DNA of 64,000 nt from Actinospica acidithermotolerans (GCF_018139625.1 NZ_JAGSOH010000004.1:98318-162317); one strand, 5' to 3'; shown: positions 17,604 through 27,047, counted from the stretch's first letter. Notes: generated from the sequence alone by a model not told the origin. A program made the numbers and translations.

Positions 17604-20513
17604 TCAGCCGCTGAGATCCTCCGCGAGCTTCGTCAGGATCTCGACCGCCTGCCGGTGGCCCACCTCCCGGGCGCGGCTGATCACCGGTGCGAGCCTGGCC
17701 ACGGCCTGCTTGCGCCGGCCGAGACGCCCCTCCAGCGTCGCCGCGATCCGCGCGGACTCGGCGTACTTCCCGAAGGTCTGATCGCCGCCGACGCGCCACG
17801 CGGCGATCGCCGCCTCGGCGGCGGCGAGGGCCTCCTCGTGGCGGCCCGCGGCGCGCAGCACCCGGCCCCGCAACTCGGCGTTGTAGCCGGTCTCCGGCCA
17901 TCGCCGGTAGCGGTGGCCAGGTTCGTCGACCTCCTCGGCGGCCTCGTTGACCTCGTCGGCACGGTCCAGGTACGCGAGAGCCTGCGCGAACCCCTCGGCA
18001 CCGCGGTTGAGCGCGGCCGTGGCGCCCTCGCGCAGCGCGACTTCGAGGGCCGCCGGGTTGGGCCCCTCGGCGTTCGCGGCGACGGCGCGGTCCACGGCCT
18101 TCGACGCCTCGTCCGGCATCCCGGCCTGGAACAGCGCCCCGGCCAGCTCGCACACGACCAGCGTGCGCGCGGGGCTCGGGCTCGAGTCCGCCATGTACTC
18201 GGCGAGCCGGGCGAGCACCTCGGCCGCCGCCTGGGGCTCGCCCTCCTCCTTCAGCGCCATGCCGAGGTCGAGCCGGAGCTGCCAGCGCTCCTCCCGCTCC
18301 ATGCGCTCCTCGGCCGGTTCGTCGAGCACGGACTCGAGCACGGCCACCGCGTCCACCCGCCGGTCCGCGGCCAGCAGCGCCTGGCCGAGCTCCGCGCGGG
18401 TACGCACCGCGCCGAGCTCGTCGCCGGCCCGGTCGTACCGGGCGGCCGCCGTGGTCAGATGGGCGATCCCGGCGGCTCTGTCCCCTGCCCGCATGCGGTT
18501 GTGTGCCAGGCTCTGCAGGATGACGGCCTCGGCCGCCGCCTCGGGGGGCCACTCGGCGAGCGCGCGGTGCAGTGCCGCGAGGCCTTCGTCGAGCCGACCG
18601 AGGGCGGTCAGCAGCCGGCCCTGCTGCAGCAGCACGGGAGCCAGGGCCCAGGGCCGATTCGCCGCTTCGAGCAGCGGGATCGCGATCTCGAGCTGTCCGA
18701 GCGCCGGTTCGAGCCGCCCGGTGCCGGCCATCGCCTCGGCCGCCGTCACCGCCGCGGTGGCGACGCTGACCGGTACGCCGAGCCGGATCGCGTCCGCGCG
18801 GTAGGCCTCCACCTCCCGCTCGAACACGGCCAGGGCCGCCGAGCCGCCGGCGGACCGGTCCTCCCGGCCCAGGACGGCGGCGTGCAGGTCGTCCAGGGCC
18901 GCGGCGGCCCGGTTCCGGCGGACCGTCAGGTACTCGGTCGCGGAGATGGATTCCGAGGCCTGGTACTCCTCGGCCGTGGCGAGCAGGCCGTCCAGCTCCG
19001 TCCACAGCGCCTCCCCGCCGTCCTGCGCGGCGCGGGACGCGAGCCATGCGGCGCGGGCCCGCCGTGCCACGGCCCGGCCCGGTTCGCCGGCCTCCTCGTA
19101 GAGGTCCGCCGCCGCGCGCACCTGCGCCGCCGCCTCGGCCCAGGCGCTCTCGCGGATGAGCGGTGCGGCGGCGTGCTCGGCGAGTTCCGCCCGGAGCACG
19201 CCGTCGAGATCCGCCTCCTTCTGCGCACGCTCGGCGACGGCGTCCCACAGGTCGCCGGACGTCGGCTTACCGGTCTTGGCTGCCTCCCGCGCCTCGGCCA
19301 GCAGCTCTCCGAAGTCCTCCGGTACTTCGTGCCCGGCCGGCGCCGTGGCCGGGGAGGCCGTCGTGGCCGCGGCGGCCGGCGCGGCCGTCAGCGGCGTGAC
19401 CCGCACGCCGAGCGGCAGGGGCTCGCTCGTCAACGCCGTCCCCGCGCACCGGGCGCGGTGCGTGTCGCCGACGTGCGTGGTCCCGTTGCGTTCGTCGAAG
19501 CGGCGCGCCAGCTCGTCCGACTCCGCGATCAGCTCGGCGAGCAGCGAACCCGCGGTGTGCGTCCCGCCGCCGGGGCCGGGCACCGGCACGTCGGCGTGGC
19601 CGTCCGCCGCCAGCTCCGCCAGCAGGACGCGGATTCCCTGGAGGAACGAGAGCCGGTCTGCCGGGCTCATCGGCGCGTCGAACCGGCCGCGGTTCTCCGC
19701 GAGCAGTTCCAGGCCGCGCGCCGCGTTGCCGGTGCGCGCGAGGAACTCCAGATGCCGGCCGACCTCGCTGTTCATCGAGACCTTGCCGCGCGTCTGCCGG
19801 TAGCCCGTCCGGTGCGCCGCGGCGGCCTCCTCCAGCCGACCCGTCCGGACCAGCGAGAACAGCGCGTGGGAGACCGTGGCGGCGGGCTCCTCCGCGCAGC
19901 CGAGCTTGCCGTCCAGCACCGGCTGCCAGGCGCGCAGGGCCCGCTCGTCGTCGCCGCGCTGCGCCCAGTAGATCCCCCGGTTGCGCGCTTCGCAGGCTTC
20001 GCAGTCGCTGAACTCGTCGCGCGGCCTGGACGCCCACAGCTCGTACGCGAAGTCGAGGTCGACGCCGGTGTGGGTCGCCAGATGCATGCGCGAGGTGTAC
20101 ACCGCGCTCAGCGGCTTGTCCGCCGCCGAGTAGTACGTCCTCATGTGCGCGATCCAGCCCTCGATCGTGGCCAGCGGCATCTCCGGGAGGGCCAGCAGCG
20201 ACGTGGTGATCCACTTGAAGCACCAGAACATCCGGTGCGTGGCCCACTCGTCGAACGCCTCGGGCTTCTCCTCGCGCAGCTTCAGGATCCTGCTGAACAG
20301 GACCGGCGCCTTCGGGATCTCGCCGCCGTACTCGTAGGCGCCCAGCAGTTCGAGCATCGCGTAGGCGTACGCCTCGTCGTGGCCGAGCCGTTCCGCGGCG
20401 TCGACGAGCTCTTCCGTCCGCGCGGTCCTCGCCGTGCCGTACGGCTCTTCGCGCATCTGTTGCAGCGCGTCGAATATCTGCTGCTCCGGCATCGCGTTCT
20501 GTTCGCCGCTCAC
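17604..20513 (-). CDS. large TPR-like repeat protein coupled to the HSP90-like gene
   Basis: 969-residue, soluble, almost entirely helical protein. From about residue 450 onward many 30-40-residue helical hairpins resemble tetratricopeptide repeats, for example ALGRLDEGLAALHRALAEWPPE and ELGQALLAADRRVDAVAVLESVLDE. The first ~250 residues (MPEQQIFDALQQMREEPYG...) look like a separate helical domain with the Cys-containing CEACEARN segment. An Ala/Pro-rich linker near residues 360-400 joins the two. GTG 20513 overlaps the HSP90-like stop (GTGA), so translation is coupled; ATG 20492 is the alternative start. Eukaryotic HSP90 co-chaperones are often TPR proteins, so a partner role is tempting but is inference only. 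Confidence 0.8.
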   Translation of the reverse strand: MSGEQNAMPEQQIFDALQQMREEPYGTARTARTEELVDAAERLGHDEAYAYAMLELLGAYEYGGEIPKAPVLFSRILKLREEKPEAFDEWATHRMFWCFKWITTSLLALPEMPLATIEGWIAHMRTYYSAADKPLSAVYTSRMHLATHTGVDLDFAYELWASRPRDEFSDCEACEARNRGIYWAQRGDDERALRAWQPVLDGKLGCAEEPAATVSHALFSLVRTGRLEEAAAAHRTGYRQTRGKVSMNSEVGRHLEFLARTGNAARGLELLAENRGRFDAPMSPADRLSFLQGIRVLLAELAADGHADVPVPGPGGGTHTAGSLLAELIAESDELARRFDERNGTTHVGDTHRARCAGTALTSEPLPLGVRVTPLTAAPAAAATTASPATAPAGHEVPEDFGELLAEAREAAKTGKPTSGDLWDAVAERAQKEADLDGVLRAELAEHAAAPLIRESAWAEAAAQVRAAADLYEEAGEPGRAVARRARAAWLASRAAQDGGEALWTELDGLLATAEEYQASESISATEYLTVRRNRAAAALDDLHAAVLGREDRSAGGSAALAVFEREVEAYRADAIRLGVPVSVATAAVTAAEAMAGTGRLEPALGQLEIAIPLLEAANRPWALAPVLLQQGRLLTALGRLDEGLAALHRALAEWPPEAAAEAVILQSLAHNRMRAGDRAAGIAHLTTAAARYDRAGDELGAVRTRAELGQALLAADRRVDAVAVLESVLDEPAEERMEREERWQLRLDLGMALKEEGEPQAAAEVLARLAEYMADSSPSPARTLVVCELAGALFQAGMPDEASKAVDRAVAANAEGPNPAALEVALREGATAALNRGAEGFAQALAYLDRADEVNEAAEEVDEPGHRYRRWPETGYNAELRGRVLRAAGRHEEALAAAEAAIAAWRVGGDQTFGKYAESARIAATLEGRLGRRKQAVARLAPVISRAREVGHRQAVEILTKLAEDLSG

Positions 20514-22342
20514 CGCTCGTCCTCCGTGCCCTGTCCCGAATCGTGGGTCGCGTGCTCCAGCAGCCCGAGGAACGCGCGGTTGAGCTGCGCGTGCTCCGAG
20601 GGACGCAGCGGGCGCCGGCTCAGCAGCAGCGCCTGGCCGTACAGCCCTTCGACGGCCGTCTCGGCCAGATGCGTGTCGGCGATCGCGGCGACGCGGCGCA
20701 CCAGCGGGCACTGGTGGTTCAGCACGAGCTGGGCCCGCGGTGCGGCCGAGCGCAGGGCGCCGAGGATGTCGGCCCAGAGCCCGTCCGAAGCGGCCTCCTG
20801 CTCCGCGCGGCGCCGCTCGTGCCTGGCTTCGCGGTTGTCGATCAGCAGCGCCGGCACCGTCACCGGGTGGAAGCTGCGCAGCGCCACGTCGCAGCCGTAG
20901 CCGTCCACGACCTTCCTGGCCAGCGCGAGGAACCGGGCCGCGGCCAGTTCGACGGCCGGATCCACGCTGTCCAGGTGCGCGGTGACCGTGTCCGGGTCGA
21001 GGTCCAGCACCGAGGTGCCCGGGCGCAGGTCGGGCAGCCGGCGCACCAGGTCGCGATCGTAGGCGTAGCCGCCGTTGACCACGCCGAGCCCGGCCGCCGC
21101 GGCGATCGAGGAGACCTGCCGGAACTCCTCCACGGTCTGGGTGACCAGGATCGTCGGGTGGCTGCGGCTGAACTCGTCGAGCGTGACGGAGCCGTCCGTG
21201 GTCTCGAACGGCAGCCACGGCAGCAGGGCGCGCAGCAGTTCGTCGTCGTAGCGGGCCAGGGCCTTGACCGCGAGGTGGTGCGCGGACAGGAAGCGGCCGA
21301 GCAGGGCCGGATCGCTCGCGGCGAGCCCGGCCAGCCAGTCCCGCAGGCGGGTGCCGAGCGCCTCCCGGACCGCGGCCAGGGATTCGTCCTCGTACAGTGC
21401 CTCGCGCGAGGCCGTCGGGCGCAGCCCGTCCGAGTCCACGACGCAGCGCACGAAGAAGGCCCAGTCCGGCAGCAGTTCGGCCGCCTGGTCGGAGACCAGC
21501 ATGCCCTTGAGGTGCACGCGGTGGCCCGCCTTGCGGCTCGGCGGAGCCGAGGTCGGCAGCACGTAGGCGACGCCGCGCAGTCCGACGAGCGGGATGTCGA
21601 GGTCGATCACGTCCAGCGGCTCGAACTCGAACAGTTCGCGGCAGTGCGCGTCGAGCGCCTCGCGCCGGGCGCGCGGCGAGGCCTGCGGCCGGTCCCAGAC
21701 CGCCGGGGTGTCGCTGATCGGGACCGGGATTCCGTCCGAGCCGGTGAGCGTGACGGGGTAGCGCAGCAGCCTGCCGTAATGCCGGGCGAGCTCGGCCAGC
21801 CGGGCCGCACCGAACCACTCCTCGGCGCCCGGCCGCGGCACGAGGGTGACCGTCGTGCCCGGCTCGATCCCGGCCCCGGCCGGCAGCGTCCGGATGGCGT
21901 AGCGGCCGTCCGCGTACCCGTGCCACTGCACCGCGGGCGCCTCCGGATCGCGCGCCGAGCGGGTGACCACTGTGATCTCGTCGGCGACGACGAAGCAGGC
22001 CAGCAGGCCGATGCCGAACTGCCCGACGAATTCCGAGCGCGCCTCGATCAGCCCGTCGGCGTCCCGCTTGGAGCTGCGGCCGATGGTGGCGAGGAACCGG
22101 TGCACCTCGTCCTCGGTCAACCCGACACCCGAGTCCGTGACGGTGAGCCGGTCGCCGACCCGGATCTCCACGGCGGCGGGCGCCGCCGGGTCCAGCAGCC
22201 GCCGCGCCGTGATCGCGTCCACCGCGTTCTGCATCAGCTCCCGGATGTAGACGCGGGGACTGGAGTAGAGGTGGTGCGAGAGCAGGTCGACCATGCCGCG
22301 CAGGTCGACCTGGAAGGTATGCGCGGGTTCGGGTTCGGGCAC
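20510..22342 (-). CDS. HSP90-family (HtpG-like) ATPase/chaperone
   Basis: 610 residues. The N-terminal GHKL ATPase domain is intact: RELMQNAVDA at about 34-43 (conserved Glu and Asn), TDSGVGL at 69-75, GQFGIG at 107-112, and GTTVTLVPRPG further on. The middle domain carries PDWAFFVRCVVDSDGLRPTASREAL, close to HtpG's RRVFI.....DL.P.yLrFvkGVVDS.dLPLNvSRE. The C-terminal third is divergent. It is an HSP90-family protein of the kind found in Streptomyces beside housekeeping genes, not necessarily the orthologue of E. coli HtpG. It starts at GTG 22342, 36 nt after a DUF4034-like gene, and overlaps the giant repeat-protein gene. Confidence 0.9.
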   Translation of the reverse strand: MPEPEPAHTFQVDLRGMVDLLSHHLYSSPRVYIRELMQNAVDAITARRLLDPAAPAAVEIRVGDRLTVTDSGVGLTEDEVHRFLATIGRSSKRDADGLIEARSEFVGQFGIGLLACFVVADEITVVTRSARDPEAPAVQWHGYADGRYAIRTLPAGAGIEPGTTVTLVPRPGAEEWFGAARLAELARHYGRLLRYPVTLTGSDGIPVPISDTPAVWDRPQASPRARREALDAHCRELFEFEPLDVIDLDIPLVGLRGVAYVLPTSAPPSRKAGHRVHLKGMLVSDQAAELLPDWAFFVRCVVDSDGLRPTASREALYEDESLAAVREALGTRLRDWLAGLAASDPALLGRFLSAHHLAVKALARYDDELLRALLPWLPFETTDGSVTLDEFSRSHPTILVTQTVEEFRQVSSIAAAAGLGVVNGGYAYDRDLVRRLPDLRPGTSVLDLDPDTVTAHLDSVDPAVELAAARFLALARKVVDGYGCDVALRSFHPVTVPALLIDNREARHERRRAEQEAASDGLWADILGALRSAAPRAQLVLNHQCPLVRRVAAIADTHLAETAVEGLYGQALLLSRRPLRPSEHAQLNRAFLGLLEHATHDSGQGTEDER

Positions 22343-22378
22343 GACGAGACCTTCTTCGGGCGGTGGGACGGCTGCCGG

Positions 22379-23416
22379 TCAGGCGCCGGCGCGCTTGTAC
22401 GCGGTGTTGCGGAACCGGGTGTAGAGGTCGATCGGATCCCCGGAGTAGTAGTTCCACCCGGTGGCCACGCCCTCGGTGATCTCGAACGCCGCCTTGGCCT
22501 GCGGCCACATCTCGGCGTAGTAGAAGGCCAGCGCGAACATGTTCGGCCCGAAATAGGGATTGCGCGGACACGAGTAGTCGGCTCGGAAGACGCTCCGCTC
22601 GGCGGCCTCGAGCAGTTCGGCACGCGATTCGGCCGACTTGACGAAGTCGCGCTCCCCGGTGTCCTTGGGCAGGTCGAGGTAGTGCTCGACGTACGAGACG
22701 GCCACGAGCTCGCCGAGGACGTCGCCGTACGGACCGCGCATTGCCTCGGTCGCGAACTCGTGCATCGACTCGTGCGAGCCGAACCATTTCTTGTGCAGGT
22801 AGGTGTGCATCCGGCGGTACGCGCCGGCGTGTCCGGGCACGCGGTTGATCGTGGACTCGAAGCGCTGCTGCTGGGCCTCGCGTCCGACCTGCAGCCCGAT
22901 GCCCGACTGGAGCAGGCCGAACCAGCCGATCGAACTGTCCGGGTCGAGTTCGATCGACGCGTAAAGGTGCTCCTCGGCGGCGCGCAGGATCTCGTGGAAG
23001 CGCCGGAACTGGTCCTGGGAAACGTGCTGGGCGCGCTTGGCGGTCCGCACCGCCCAGCCGGCGTTGATCAGGTGCATGCCGAGCGCGGCCTGTGCGATCG
23101 GATCGTCACCGGCATCCTTGAGCGTCTCGGGCAGCCAGTCGCCGAGCAGGCCGGCATCCGCGCACACACCGGAGATGAGCGCCCCCTGGTCGTAGCCGGC
23201 GAAACCGGCGAAGCCGGCCCGCAGCGCGGTCCAGTCGCGCGCCTCGGCCAGCTTGAGCAGCGCGACGAGATCGGCGTCCCCGCCGCCGCGCAGGGTGCGC
23301 GCCTCGGGCAGGCCGGGGAGCGCCTTCGCGGCCGATGGAGCAGGGGGCGCCGAGACCGTCGGCCGGCCCGCCGCGGCCGAAGCGCTCTTCTTCTTGCCCA
23401 GCCCGAATATGGGCAT
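22379..23416 (-). CDS. DUF4034-like protein
   Basis: 345 residues, probably cytoplasmic, mainly helical. ATG 23416 (MPIFGLGKKKSASAAAG) has GGAGGGG 7 nt upstream; longer in-frame extension is Arg-rich and rejected. An Ala/Pro-rich stretch to about residue 45 precedes a helical region with RDWTALRAGFAGF, LLGDWLPETLKDAGDDPIAQAALGMHLINAGW, HEILRAAEEHLYASIELDPDSSIGWFGLLQSGIGL and a C-terminal NPYFGPNMFALAFYYAEMWPQAKAAFEIT. This layout matches DUF4034, a TPR-like family of unknown function; assignment is by memory of the pattern. First gene of the DUF4034 / HSP90 / repeat-protein set. Confidence 0.75.
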   Translation of the reverse strand: MPIFGLGKKKSASAAAGRPTVSAPPAPSAAKALPGLPEARTLRGGGDADLVALLKLAEARDWTALRAGFAGFAGYDQGALISGVCADAGLLGDWLPETLKDAGDDPIAQAALGMHLINAGWAVRTAKRAQHVSQDQFRRFHEILRAAEEHLYASIELDPDSSIGWFGLLQSGIGLQVGREAQQQRFESTINRVPGHAGAYRRMHTYLHKKWFGSHESMHEFATEAMRGPYGDVLGELVAVSYVEHYLDLPKDTGERDFVKSAESRAELLEAAERSVFRADYSCPRNPYFGPNMFALAFYYAEMWPQAKAAFEITEGVATGWNYYSGDPIDLYTRFRNTAYKRAGA

Positions 23417-23508
23417 AAGCCGACCCCTCCGCCACGCTCTGCGCCCTGATGGTCGCCCGATCCTACTGAGGCGCCCAGGGGAGAGCAAACTGCTGATATG
23501 GCGTCAGA

Positions 23509-24456
23509 TCAGTTCCGCACGCGCAGCGACATCAGCACGCGCCAGGCCGCGATCCAGGTCAGGCAGGCGCCGGTCATGTGCAGCAGGACCATCCAGGCGG
23601 GCAGCCCGGCGAAGTACTGCGTGTAGCCGATGACGCCCTGGATGATCAGGACCGCGAACATGTCCCGCACGGCGCGCACGCTCTCCGGCCGGGCGTCGGC
23701 CGCCTTCAGGGCGAACCAGAGCGCCACCGTCAGGCCGACGACGATGAAGACCAGGTCGGCGTGCGCCTGGGTGATGTCGAGGGCCTTGAACGGCAGGCGC
23801 TTGCTGGCGTCACTAGCGCCAGCGTGCGGGTCGGTGCCGGTGACGAGGGTGCCGATGGCGACGACGGCGCCGGTCGCGGTGACGAGTACGCGGCCGAGCC
23901 AGAGGATCTCGCGGCGGGTGAGCAGTTCGAGGGGGCCGTCGCCCTCGCGGGAGCGGATCCACAGCACGTACGAGACGGCGATCATGCCCATCGAGATGCA
24001 CATGTGCGCGGCGACCCATTCCGGAGCCAGCTTCGTCAGCACGGTGATGCCGCCGACGACCGCCTGGAGCACCACGCCGAGGAACAGCATCCAGGACAGT
24101 TTCACCAGGACCGGCCGGCGCGGCCTCTGGAACATCGCGGCCAGGATCGCCGCGCCGACGGCCGCCGAGACCGCGTAGGTCAGCATGCGGTTCGAGAACT
24201 CGATGACGCCGTGGTAGCCGAGCGTCGAGACCGGCACGACCGAGCCGCCGGTGCACTCCGGCCACGTCGGGCAGCCCAGGCCCGAGTTCGTCAGCCGCAC
24301 CGCGCCGCCGGTGATCACGATCAGCGTGTTGGCCAGCAGCGCGGCGAAGCACGCCCACTCGACCTGCTTCGGCGTCGGGCTCCAGCGAATGAAGCGGCGC
24401 CCGACCTGCTCCCCGGACTCGCGCGCTGCCGGGATTCTCGTCTCCTGCTGGGTCAC
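23509..24456 (-). CDS. ctaA: haem A synthase (COX15/CtaA family)
   Basis: 315-residue membrane enzyme oxidising the methyl group of haem O to the formyl of haem A for aa3-type cytochrome oxidase. The signature GGAVRLTNSGLGCPTWPECTGG, with the paired Cys, lies near residues 50-72. Conserved histidines are in YHGVIEFSNRML, HMCISMGM, DITQAHADLVF and LLHMTGACLTW. Eight hydrophobic helices are visible. GTG 24456 lies 7 nt after the ABC permease stop, so it is in one operon with the exporter. ctaB provides its substrate. Confidence 0.94.
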   Translation of the reverse strand: MTQQETRIPAARESGEQVGRRFIRWSPTPKQVEWACFAALLANTLIVITGGAVRLTNSGLGCPTWPECTGGSVVPVSTLGYHGVIEFSNRMLTYAVSAAVGAAILAAMFQRPRRPVLVKLSWMLFLGVVLQAVVGGITVLTKLAPEWVAAHMCISMGMIAVSYVLWIRSREGDGPLELLTRREILWLGRVLVTATGAVVAIGTLVTGTDPHAGASDASKRLPFKALDITQAHADLVFIVVGLTVALWFALKAADARPESVRAVRDMFAVLIIQGVIGYTQYFAGLPAWMVLLHMTGACLTWIAAWRVLMSLRVRN

Positions 24457-24463
24457 GACCCGC

Positions 24464-25288
24464 CTACTCCCACTTGAAGAACCGGGCCGCGCCCGCGACC
24501 GCCACGACCGTCCAGACGGCCAGGATGCCCACCGGGCCCCAGGGCATCGCCGAACCGCTCTGCAGCACCTCGCGCAGTCCGTCGGTCAGCGCGCTGATCG
24601 GCAGGAACTGCAGCACGGACTGCGCGCCGTGGCCGAACTTGCTCAGCGGCACGACGACGCCGCCGAGGCCGATGAAGACCAGGAACATGAAGTTGGCCAC
24701 GGCCAGCGTCGCCTCGGCGCGCACCGAGCCGGCGAGCCACAGCGCGAGGCCGCTGAACGCGGTCGTGCCCAGCGCGAGCAGCACCAGCACGGCCAGCGGA
24801 TCGCCGTGCGGCGACCAGCCCATGGCCAGCGCGATCCCGATGAGCAGCACCAGCTGCACGCACTCGACCATCAGGATGCTGAGCGCCTTGCCGGCCAGCA
24901 GGCCCCAGCGCGGCAGCGGCGTGGCGCCGAGGCGCTTGAGGACGCTGTACCGGCGCTCGAAGCCGGTCGCGATCGCCTGGCTGGTGAACGCCGTGGAGAG
25001 CACCGCCATGCCGATGATGCCGGGGGCGTAGTAGTCGATCCGGCTGCCGCCGCCGGTGATCGTGCCGAGCGGCTCGGCGGCGAACGCGATCAGCATCAGA
25101 GCCGGGATGATGATCGCGAGCAGCAGCTGCTCGCCGTTGCGCAGCAGCAGCTTCGTCTCGAAGCGCGCCTGCGCCAGCACCATCCGCGGCACGGGGGCGG
25201 GGCGCGGGTCCGGCCGGAAGGAGCCGGGCGCGCCGAGCGGCCGCTCGTCCGCGGCCTCGATCTGCTTGGTCAAGGTTTCGGCACTCAT
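24464..25288 (-). CDS. ABC-2 type exporter permease
   Basis: 274-residue membrane subunit with six hydrophobic helices (LLLAIIIPALMLIAFAAEPLG ... GIIGMAVLSTAFTSQAIATGFERRYSVLKRLGATPL ... LLIGIALAMGW ... VANFMFLVFIGLGGVVVPLSKF). The ERRYSVLKRLGATPL loop is the usual ABC-2 coupling motif. It begins 1 nt beyond the stop of the ATPase gene and is followed by ctaA. Homologous exporter genes sit next to ctaA in Streptomyces and Mycobacterium; the transported substrate is unknown, though a link to haem or oxidase biogenesis has been guessed from location. Confidence 0.9.
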   Translation of the reverse strand: MSAETLTKQIEAADERPLGAPGSFRPDPRPAPVPRMVLAQARFETKLLLRNGEQLLLAIIIPALMLIAFAAEPLGTITGGGSRIDYYAPGIIGMAVLSTAFTSQAIATGFERRYSVLKRLGATPLPRWGLLAGKALSILMVECVQLVLLIGIALAMGWSPHGDPLAVLVLLALGTTAFSGLALWLAGSVRAEATLAVANFMFLVFIGLGGVVVPLSKFGHGAQSVLQFLPISALTDGLREVLQSGSAMPWGPVGILAVWTVVAVAGAARFFKWE

Positions 25289-25289
25289 C

Positions 25290-26216
25290 TCAGCGCAGCT
25301 CCCGTCCGGTCAGGTCCAGGAAGACGTCCTCGAGGCTGCGCTGCTCGATCTGCAGGTTGCGCGGCATGATGCCGAGGCTCGCGCACCACGCCGTCGTCGC
25401 CGCCAGGGTATCCGGGGTGATCTCGCCGGTCACGCGGTAGCCGCCCGGGAACGGCTCGGCCGCCTGCGCGGGCGCCACCGCGATCGCCAGCGCCGTCAGG
25501 TCCAGGCCGGCCGGCGCCTCGAAGCGGATCGAGTCCTGCTCGCGCGTCGTGTCGGCCAGCCGCTGTGGCGAATCACACGCGATGACCCGGCCGCTGTCGA
25601 TGATCGCGACCTTGTCGGCCAGCCGCTCCGCCTCGTCAAGCAGGTGCGTGGTGAGCACGATGGTCACCCCGTCGCCGCGCAGCTGCTCGATCAGCTCCCA
25701 GGTCGCGTGCCTGGCCTGCACGTCGAGACCGGCGGTCGGCTCGTCCAGGAACACCAGCTCGGGGCGTCCGACCACGGCGAGAGCGAGCGAGAGCCGCTGC
25801 TGCTGGCCGCCGGACAGCCGCCGGTACGGGGTCCGGCCGCAGGAGTCGAGCCCGAGCCGTTCGGCCAGCTCGTCCGCGTTCAGCGGGTTCGCGTAGAGGC
25901 TCGCGACGTGCCGGAGCATCTCCATCGCTCGAACGGCCTGGTAGACGCCGCCCGACTGGAGCATCACGCCGATCCGGGGGCGCAGCTTCGGCGCGTCGGC
26001 GATCGGGTCCAGGCCCAGCACGCGCACCCGGCCGCCGTCCGGCCTGCGATATCCCTCACACACCTCGATCGTGGAGGTCTTGCCCGCGCCGTTGGGCCCG
26101 AGCACCGCGGTGAGCCCGCCGCGTTCGACCACGAGGTCCAGGCCCTGGACCGCGGTCTTGTCTCCGTACCGCTTGACCAGGCCGGAGATCTCCACGGCGG
26201 CTTCGGTCTGCTGCAT
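25290..26216 (-). CDS. ABC exporter ATP-binding protein
   Basis: 308-residue cytoplasmic ATPase paired with the next permease. Walker A GPNGAGKTS near residue 38, signature LSGGQQQRLSLALA, Walker B LVFLDEPTAGLD and the switch His in LTTHLLDEAERLADKV are all intact. The C-terminal ~90 residues are the accessory domain of DrrA/CcmA-like exporters. ATG 26216 (MQQTEAAVEISGLVKRYG) is preferred to an upstream in-frame Met because the earlier residues are not family-like. Divergent from sufR, with a ~100-nt shared regulatory region. Confidence 0.92.
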   Translation of the reverse strand: MQQTEAAVEISGLVKRYGDKTAVQGLDLVVERGGLTAVLGPNGAGKTSTIEVCEGYRRPDGGRVRVLGLDPIADAPKLRPRIGVMLQSGGVYQAVRAMEMLRHVASLYANPLNADELAERLGLDSCGRTPYRRLSGGQQQRLSLALAVVGRPELVFLDEPTAGLDVQARHATWELIEQLRGDGVTIVLTTHLLDEAERLADKVAIIDSGRVIACDSPQRLADTTREQDSIRFEAPAGLDLTALAIAVAPAQAAEPFPGGYRVTGEITPDTLAATTAWCASLGIMPRNLQIEQRSLEDVFLDLTGRELR

Positions 26217-26307
26217 GGCGCCGAGTTTACGTGGGGAATCCGTGCGGCCCGGCACCCGGGGCAGCACTTAGGCCACCCTTAGTTGCAGCCCGGAAATGAA
26301 TAAGCGC

Positions 26308-26317
26308 ACACTGGTGT
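26308..26317 (+). promoter_or_regulatory. candidate SufR operator ACAC-TG-GTGT
   Basis: Short inverted repeat immediately before the sufR GTG. SufR proteins are known to autorepress suf operons via inverted repeats that include ACAC-type half-sites. The palindrome overlaps the spot where a leaderless -10 would sit (CACACT, 6 nt before GTG). A nearby CTTAG...CTTAG direct repeat (26267-26282) is also unexplained. Confidence 0.4.
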
Positions 26318-26318
26318 T

Positions 26319-27047
26319 GTGAAAAACGTGGCGGCGCTCGAGGAGCAGGAGGAGAGGCAGGCGACCCGTAACCGGGTGGCCCGTTCCATCCTGTCCGAAG
26401 GACCGCGCACCGCGGCGGAGCTGGGCATCAGTCTAGGCCTGACCGCGGCGGGTGTCCGCAGGCACCTCGACGCTCTCCTCGCCGAGGGACTCGTGGAGGC
26501 CCGCGAGCAGCGGGTGTACGGCCAGCGCCACCGCGGCCGCCCCGCCAAGGTCTTCGCGCTCACCGACCAGGGCCGCGCCGTCTTCCACCACGACTACGAC
26601 GTGCTGGCCGTCGACGCGCTGCGGTTCATCGCCGAGACGGGCGGCGAGCAGGCGGTCGCGGCCTTCGCCCGGCGCCGCTTCGCCGACCTCGCCGCTCGCT
26701 ACCAGGGCGTGCTCGCCGAGGCCGACCCCGACCAGCGCCCCCGGCTGCTGGCCGAGGCGCTGACCGCCGACGGCTATGCCGCCTCCACCCGGGAGGCCGA
26801 GAACCTCCCCGGCGAGCAGCTGTGCCAGCACCACTGCCCCGTCCAGCACGTCGCCGAGCAGTTCCCGCAGCTGTGCGAGGTGGAGACGCAGGTCTTCGCC
26901 GAGCTGCTCGGCACCCATGTCCAACGCCTGGCCACGATCGCGCACGGCGACGGCGTCTGCACCACGTTCATCCCGACGGCCGCCGTCGCGCGCCAGCGTG
27001 CGCAAAGCCCGGAGCCGATCCAGTCAGAAGGAGATGCTTCAGCATGA
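26319..27047 (+). CDS. sufR: iron-sulfur responsive transcriptional regulator SufR
   Basis: 242-residue repressor of the suf operon. The N-terminal winged helix ([44 protein letters not shown]) precedes [17 protein letters not shown]. The C-terminal half has cysteines for an Fe-S cluster in [22 protein letters not shown] and one more in HGDGVC, in the spacing expected of SufR. Cluster loss would relieve repression. GTG 26319 (MKNVAALEE) is chosen; GTG 26328 is possible. The sufB ATG overlaps its stop codon (ATGA). Confidence 0.92.
   Translation: MKNVAALEEQEERQATRNRVARSILSEGPRTAAELGISLGLTAAGVRRHLDALLAEGLVEAREQRVYGQRHRGRPAKVFALTDQGRAVFHHDYDVLAVDALRFIAETGGEQAVAAFARRRFADLAARYQGVLAEADPDQRPRLLAEALTADGYAASTREAENLPGEQLCQHHCPVQHVAEQFPQLCEVETQVFAELLGTHVQRLATIAHGDGVCTTFIPTAAVARQRAQSPEPIQSEGDASA

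Noticed and set aside
17604..22787. A 1727-residue open frame over the repeat protein and HSP90 region
   Set aside because: The upstream part is HSP90-like DNA read out of frame; the true gene begins at the GTGA overlap near 20513.
26267..26282. CTTAG...CTTAG near sufR as a DtxR/IdeR iron box
   Set aside because: Only the TTAGG half matches the consensus; the second half is a direct, not inverted, repeat.
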